From DASSWG01 sp035705295 (GTDB lineage Bacteria > Bacteroidota > Bacteroidia > Flavobacteriales > Flavobacteriaceae), in contig DASSWG010000091.1 of NCBI GenBank assembly GCA_035705295.1, positions 1 through 33,503 of the forward strand: a stretch of 33,503 bases of DNA. The letters run 5' to 3'. This document shows positions 29,517-33,503 of the stretch, in pieces. Position numbers and translations under genes: made by a program. How positions within the stretch are numbered: position 1 is the stretch's first letter; each line of letters starts with the position of its first letter. Below the pieces are notes generated by a model. That model worked only from the letters and a program-made list of their open reading frames with translations, was not told the DNA's origin and ran no database searches.

Positions 29517-31943
29517 ATGAAAATATCCTACAACTGGTTGAAACAATTCATCAAAACCGACTGGCCCGCCGAAAAAACCGGCGAACTATTGACCGATTTG
29601 GGCCTGGAGGTGGAAGGAATCGATGAATTTGAATCGGTAAAAGGCGGCCTAAAAGGAATTCTCGTCGGGCATGTGCTCACATGCGACCCACACCCCAATG
29701 CCGACCGGTTGAAAATTACCAAAGTTGACATTGGCGAAAAAGAACCGCTCCAAATTGTGTGTGGCGCGCCCAATGTGAAAAAAGGGCAAAAAGTTCCCGT
29801 AGCGACCATCGGAACGGTTTTGTTCGATGAAAACGGCGAACCTTGGAAAATAAAAAAGGGGAAAATTCGCGGCGAAGAAAGTTGTGGAATGATTTGCGCG
29901 GAAGACGAACTTGGATTGGGAAAAAGCCATGACGGAATTTTGGTGCTCGACAAGAAACACAAAGCCGGCACCTTGTTGAACACGATTTTTGAGGTGGAAA
30001 CCGATCAGATTTTCGAGATTGGATTGACCCCAAACCGCGCCGATGCGATGAGCCATTGGGGCGTTGCCCGCGATTTGAAAGCCGGAATGGCCCAAAAAAA
30101 ATTGAACGGGTCGTTGGCCACACCTTCCGTTAGCAATTTTCATGTAGAAAACCGCAGCAACCGAATTGCCATCGAAGTGAAAAAACCCAATTTGGCGCCA
30201 CGCTATTGTGGGTTGACCGTTTCCGGTATAAAGATCGCACCCTCGCCAATGTGGCTTCAAAACCGTTTGAAAGCCATTGGAATTGCCCCAAAAAACAACG
30301 TGGTCGATGCCACCAATTACGTGATGCACGAGTTGGGGCAACCACTTCACGCTTTTGATGCCGACAAAATCACCGGTAAAAAAATAATCGTCCAAACTTT
30401 ACCAAAAGGAACCAAATTCACTACTCTGGACGAAGTGGAACGAAAACTGGACGAAAACGATTTGATGATTTGCGATGCCGAAAAACCACTTTGCATCGCC
30501 GGTGTTTTTGGCGGATTAAATTCCGGGGTCACCGAAAACACTTCTTCCGTTTTCTTGGAAAGCGCCTATTTCAACCCCGTGAACGTTCGAAAAACCGCAA
30601 AACGACATGGGTTGAACACCGACGCCTCTTTTCGTTTTGAACGCGGGGTGGACCCAAACATCACGGATTATGCGCTAAAAAGGGCGGCGTTGCTCATCCA
30701 AGAAACTGCCGGTGGCGATGTCACCAGTGACTTGGACGATTTTTACCCAAAAAAAATAGAAGATTTCCAAGTGTTTTTGACCTATGAAAAAATCAATAAA
30801 TTAATTGGGCAAAATTTAGCCGAAAACACCATCAAATCCATTTTGGCTTCTTTGGAAATTAGGGTGAACAACGTTTCGGAAAGTGGAATGGGAATGACCA
30901 TTCCCGCCTACCGGGTCGATGTTCAACGCGAAATCGATGTGATTGAGGAAATTTTACGGGTCTATGGTTACAACAATGTTGCTTTCAGTAAAAAGTTGAA
31001 CGCTTCGATTGCAAATTCCACAAAATTCGAAAACCACAAATTGCAGAACCTCGTTGCCAATCAATTGACCAGCCAGGGTTTTTATGAAATAATGGCCAAT
31101 TCGCTCGTCCCGGAAAACCATTTGGAACTGGACACGAGCTTGGAAAAGAAAAACAGCATTCGGATAAAAAACCCGTTGAGCCAAGATTTGGCCATCATGC
31201 GGCAATCCATGCTTTTTTCGGGATTGGAAGCTATTTCCCACAACCTGAACCGGAAAAGCGAAAACCTGAAATTTTTCGAATTTGGAAAAACCTATCAGCT
31301 TTCCAATTCCGAAACCGTCGAGAAAAAACACTTGTCAATTTTTGTGACCGGCGATAGAGCACAAGAAAATTGGGGAACAGCCACAAAAAAAAGCGATTTC
31401 TTTTATTTGAAGGGAACTTTAGTTTCCATTTTGGAACGGTTGGGAATCCATAATTTGGAATTTTCTTCCTCCGAAAATCCCATTTTTTCGGAAAGCTTGA
31501 AAATTATCGCCCACAAACAATTTCTGGGAGAATTTGGTGTGATCAAAAAAGCCAACCTGAAACATTTCGGAATTGAACAACCCGTGTTGTTTGCCGATTT
31601 TGAATGGGATCAAATTCTGGAAACCACCAAAAAGCAAAAAATCAAATTCACGCCCATTCCAAAATTTCCAAGTGTACGCCGCGATTTTGCTTTGCTGTTG
31701 GACGATTCCGTAAAATTTGAGGCAATACAAGAAATCGCCCGGCAAAACGGAAAAAAACTCTTGAAGGATGTCAATTTGTTCGATGTTTACCAAGGTGAAA
31801 ACCTGCCTAAAGGCAAAAAAAGCTATGCGGTGAGCTTTACTTTTCTCGATGAAAACAAAACCTTGACCGACAACCAAGTGGACAAAATCATGAAAAAGCT
31901 CCAAACAGAATTTGAAAACAAACTGAACGCTTCATTGAGGTAG
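29517..31943 (+). CDS. pheT: Phenylalanine--tRNA ligase subunit beta
   Basis: Beta subunit of the alpha2beta2 enzyme that charges tRNA-Phe. The 808 residues show the full domain order: MKISYNWLKQFI start, an EMAP-like tRNA-binding domain (about 40-155; VGHVLTCDPHPNADRLKITKVDIG and VCGAPNVKKGQKVPVA), the B3/B4 editing domain (about 210-390; HELGQPLHAFDADKI, GGLNSGVTENT), the B5 domain, a catalytic-like domain, and the C-terminal ferredoxin-fold anticodon-binding domain (about 715-808; FPSVRRDFALLLDDSV, SYAVSFTFLDENKTLTD). The alpha subunit gene pheS is not adjacent, as is common in Bacteroidota. It has its own promoter and a bidirectional terminator behind. Confidence 0.97.
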   Translation: MKISYNWLKQFIKTDWPAEKTGELLTDLGLEVEGIDEFESVKGGLKGILVGHVLTCDPHPNADRLKITKVDIGEKEPLQIVCGAPNVKKGQKVPVATIGTVLFDENGEPWKIKKGKIRGEESCGMICAEDELGLGKSHDGILVLDKKHKAGTLLNTIFEVETDQIFEIGLTPNRADAMSHWGVARDLKAGMAQKKLNGSLATPSVSNFHVENRSNRIAIEVKKPNLAPRYCGLTVSGIKIAPSPMWLQNRLKAIGIAPKNNVVDATNYVMHELGQPLHAFDADKITGKKIIVQTLPKGTKFTTLDEVERKLDENDLMICDAEKPLCIAGVFGGLNSGVTENTSSVFLESAYFNPVNVRKTAKRHGLNTDASFRFERGVDPNITDYALKRAALLIQETAGGDVTSDLDDFYPKKIEDFQVFLTYEKINKLIGQNLAENTIKSILASLEIRVNNVSESGMGMTIPAYRVDVQREIDVIEEILRVYGYNNVAFSKKLNASIANSTKFENHKLQNLVANQLTSQGFYEIMANSLVPENHLELDTSLEKKNSIRIKNPLSQDLAIMRQSMLFSGLEAISHNLNRKSENLKFFEFGKTYQLSNSETVEKKHLSIFVTGDRAQENWGTATKKSDFFYLKGTLVSILERLGIHNLEFSSSENPIFSESLKIIAHKQFLGEFGVIKKANLKHFGIEQPVLFADFEWDQILETTKKQKIKFTPIPKFPSVRRDFALLLDDSVKFEAIQEIARQNGKKLLKDVNLFDVYQGENLPKGKKSYAVSFTFLDENKTLTDNQVDKIMKKLQTEFENKLNASLR

Positions 31944-31964
31944 TCTTCCTTAAGTTTTTCTCAC

Positions 31965-31996
31965 AAAAAAAGCGACCGTAAAAAGTCGCTTTTTTT
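31965..31996. terminator. Bidirectional terminator between pheT and the FAS1 gene
   Basis: AAAAAAAGCGAC (31965-31976) and GTCGCTTTTTTT (31985-31996) form a 12-bp perfect stem around an eight-base loop. A and T runs on the two sides serve both convergent genes. Confidence 0.92.
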
Positions 31997-32016
31997 ATGG
32001 AAGTGGTTTCTTAAAA

Positions 32017-32574
32017 TCACATTTTGGGAAGCATCACAGCGTTGATAACGTGAATCACCCCATTGGACTGGTTCACATCGGCAATGGTCACCGTTGCTTT
32101 GTTGCCGTTTTCATCGGCCAACATTAATTGTGATCCGCTCATCATAGCCGTCAAAGTTCCGCCACTAACGGTTTTCAACTTGGCTTTTCCGCCATTTTCG
32201 CGGATCATTTTCGCAATTTCCGAACCGGACCAATCGCCCGCCACAACATGGTAGGTCAAAATGCTTTGCAGCTGCTTTTTGTTTTCGGGTTTCAACAAGG
32301 TTTCCACGGTTCCTTCCGGAAGCGCTGCAAATGCATCATTTGTGGGCGCAAATACTGTAAAAGGCCCTTCGCCTTGAAGGGTTTCCACAAGTCCTGCAGC
32401 TTTTACCGCGGCCACCAACGTGGTGTGGTCTTTGGAATTCACCGCGTTTTCAATAATGTTTTTGTTTGGGTACATTTCTGCCCCTCCCACCATTTTTGTT
32501 TGGGCAAAAGTGAACGTCACCGCCAACAAAAAGAATCCGGTAATTGCTGATTTTAATGTTTTTGTTTTCATCAT
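32017..32574 (-). CDS. Secreted fasciclin (FAS1) domain protein
   Basis: A 185-residue exported protein with a signal peptide of about 24 residues (ending FTFA). A single FAS1 domain follows (about 40-183). The two conserved boxes are visible: H1 as GPFTVFAPTNDAFAALPEGTVETLL, and H2 as NGVIHVINAVMLP, with the YH motif ILTYHVVAG between them. FAS1 proteins mediate adhesion or carbohydrate contact at the cell surface; in Flavobacteriia many small single-domain forms are periplasmic and of unknown role. The start is either of two adjacent Met codons (32574 or 32571). No canonical -7 element is found in the 150-base upstream gap, so an alternative sigma factor is possible. Confidence 0.92.
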   Translation of the reverse strand: MMKTKTLKSAITGFFLLAVTFTFAQTKMVGGAEMYPNKNIIENAVNSKDHTTLVAAVKAAGLVETLQGEGPFTVFAPTNDAFAALPEGTVETLLKPENKKQLQSILTYHVVAGDWSGSEIAKMIRENGGKAKLKTVSGGTLTAMMSGSQLMLADENGNKATVTIADVNQSNGVIHVINAVMLPKM

Positions 32575-32725
32575 AAATTGTTTTAAAGATTTCTATACAT
32601 CCCTACTTACGTCAAAATAAAAACGAAAGTTTTCGGAAAAAAGAAATTAATAAAACATTAACACCTATGATGTCTTTTAAGCAAAGATCACATTACAAGG
32701 TTCAAACTTCCGCTGTAACAAAAAT

Positions 32726-33370
32726 TTACGCTGTTTTTTTGCGCATTTTGTTCTTGAAAAATTCCACAAAAAGAGGAATTAGGGAAGCCACAATAATGAT
32801 CAGCACCGCCAAGCTAAAGTTGTTTTTGACAATGGGCAAATTTCCGAACAAATAGCCCGCCGCCACAAAAAGCCCGACCCAAATGGCTCCGCCGAGCAAA
32901 TTGTAAAAAATAAAACGGGAATAATTCATTCGGGAGGCCCCGGCGACAAATGGCGCATAGGTTCTTATAATTGGAGCGAAACGAGCAATCACAATGGTTT
33001 TTCCGCCATATTTTTCAAAAAATTCTTCTGTTTTGCGAAGGTATTCCAATTTGAAAAGCCGTGCTTCTTCTTTAAAAACCCGCATCCCAAAATAGGATCC
33101 GGCAGAATAATTCACCGTATCGCCCAATACCGCGGCGATAAAAAGCAATACCACCAACCAAATTGGGTTCAAAACCCCGGTCCCCGCCAAAGCTCCCGCA
33201 GCAAAAAGCAAAGAATCGCCGGGCAAAAAAGGCGTGACCACAAAACCCGTTTCGGCAAAAATGATCAGGAACAAAATTGCGTAGGTCCACATTCCGTAGG
33301 TAGCGACGATCGTCAGTAAATGATCATCGATATGAACAATAAAATCGATCAGCATTTGAAGCCATTCCAT
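32726..33370 (-). CDS. DedA family membrane protein (SNARE-associated/VTT domain)
   Basis: A 214-residue inner-membrane protein. Marks of the family are FAETGFVVTPFLPGDSLLFAAG (about 40-61), GDTVNYSAGSYFG, and the re-entrant-loop arginine motif ARFAPIIRTYAPFVAGASRM. The C-terminus is basic (KNKMRKKTA). DedA proteins are thought to flip or recycle membrane lipids such as undecaprenyl phosphate. The frame is open further upstream, but those 32 residues overlap the 3' end of the symporter gene in another frame; the ATG at 33370 gives the normal family start (MEWLQMLIDFIVHID). It begins four bases after the stop of the upstream symporter gene, so both are probably in one transcript. Confidence 0.93.
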   Translation of the reverse strand: MEWLQMLIDFIVHIDDHLLTIVATYGMWTYAILFLIIFAETGFVVTPFLPGDSLLFAAGALAGTGVLNPIWLVVLLFIAAVLGDTVNYSAGSYFGMRVFKEEARLFKLEYLRKTEEFFEKYGGKTIVIARFAPIIRTYAPFVAGASRMNYSRFIFYNLLGGAIWVGLFVAAGYLFGNLPIVKNNFSLAVLIIIVASLIPLFVEFFKNKMRKKTA

Positions 33371-33374
33371 AAAT

Positions 33375-33503
33375 CTATTCTTTTGGGGAGTTTGGTGGTC
33401 GCAATTCGCCATTGAGGTGATAGCCTTCCGAACGGGCAACAAAAGTCGCGGCGGTGATATCGCCAATCACATTTATGGCGGTTCGGCACATGTCCAAAAT
33501 TCG
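33375..33503 (-). CDS. Dicarboxylate/amino acid:cation symporter, C-terminal end (partial)
   Basis: The minus strand from the window edge encodes 42 residues, ending in TAG at 33375-33377. The visible peptide begins RILDMCRTAINVIGDITAAT and ends with a hydrophilic tail. D-x-CRT-x-x-N-V-x-GD is the signature of the last helix of sodium:dicarboxylate/glutamate symporters (GltP/DctA type), where the Asp, Arg, Asn and Asp side chains bind substrate and sodium. The rest of the gene lies outside the window. It precedes the DedA gene with a four-base gap. Confidence 0.85.
   Translation of the reverse strand, partial: RILDMCRTAINVIGDITAATFVARSEGYHLNGELRPPNSPKE

Noticed and set aside
32705..32736. 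Terminator after the DedA gene
   Set aside because: The similar blocks CGCTGTAA and TTACGCTG are not complementary beyond four bases.
33371..33466. 32-residue N-terminal extension of the DedA protein
   Set aside because: It overlaps the symporter's conserved C-terminus in another frame; the downstream ATG gives the usual DedA start.

Overview
The window is a gene-dense, moderately GC-rich chromosomal segment that looks like Bacteroidota, most likely the family Flavobacteriaceae. The signs are: the Bacteroidetes-type -7 promoter element TAnnTTTG upstream of about a dozen genes; almost no Shine-Dalgarno sequences; families largely confined to this phylum (DUF3667, DUF6146, DUF6787, DUF4834, TonB-dependent receptors with an N-terminal carboxypeptidase-regulatory-like domain); and a probable sulfonolipid (capnine) gene pair. 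The genus cannot be named from sequence alone. There is no tRNA, rRNA, CRISPR array or insertion sequence; the only repetitive DNA is short intergenic repeats and palindromes.

Layout. 1-5.9 kb: the end of a DUF3667 membrane protein, recG, a DoxX protein, a convergent threonine aldolase (ltaE), then prfB with an intact programmed +1 frameshift and an ArsC-like reductase. Seven-base tandem repeats directly follow recG and prfB. 5.9-9.3 kb: a small secreted Spy/CpxP-like protein, a large TonB-type outer-membrane receptor and a small membrane protein. 9.4-12.8 kb: fumC, a small membrane protein with msrA, and a stand-alone LolD ATPase.

12.8-17.1 kb is a five-gene plus-strand cluster: DUF6146 lipoprotein, DUF6787 membrane protein, a His/Cys-rich exported protein, a TonB-dependent receptor and a lipoprotein. 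I read it as a candidate metal (perhaps zinc) acquisition system. 17.3-23.0 kb, minus strand, is a glycan-assembly cluster read in the order DUF4834, YfhO, GT4-type glycosyltransferase, Wzx-like flippase. 23.1-24.0 kb holds a predicted outer-membrane protein.

24.1-26.8 kb, minus strand, pairs an alpha-oxoamine synthase with a cystathionine-beta-synthase-like enzyme. Together they match the two committed enzymes of capnine sulfonolipid synthesis (CapB and CapA): cysteate would be made from phosphoserine and sulfite, then condensed with a fatty acyl-CoA. 26.9-32 kb holds oligopeptidase B, divergent from an EbfC/YbaB nucleoid protein, then pheT. 32-33.5 kb, minus strand, holds a FAS1 protein, a DedA protein and the C-terminal end of a dicarboxylate/amino acid:cation symporter.

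Most genes are conserved housekeeping or envelope functions. The points most worth a second look are the CapA/CapB pair, the His-rich/TonB-receptor/lipoprotein cluster, the weakened prfB frameshift stimulator, a hairpin loop exposing AGGAGG in a lineage that rarely uses Shine-Dalgarno pairing, and several intergenic repeat families.
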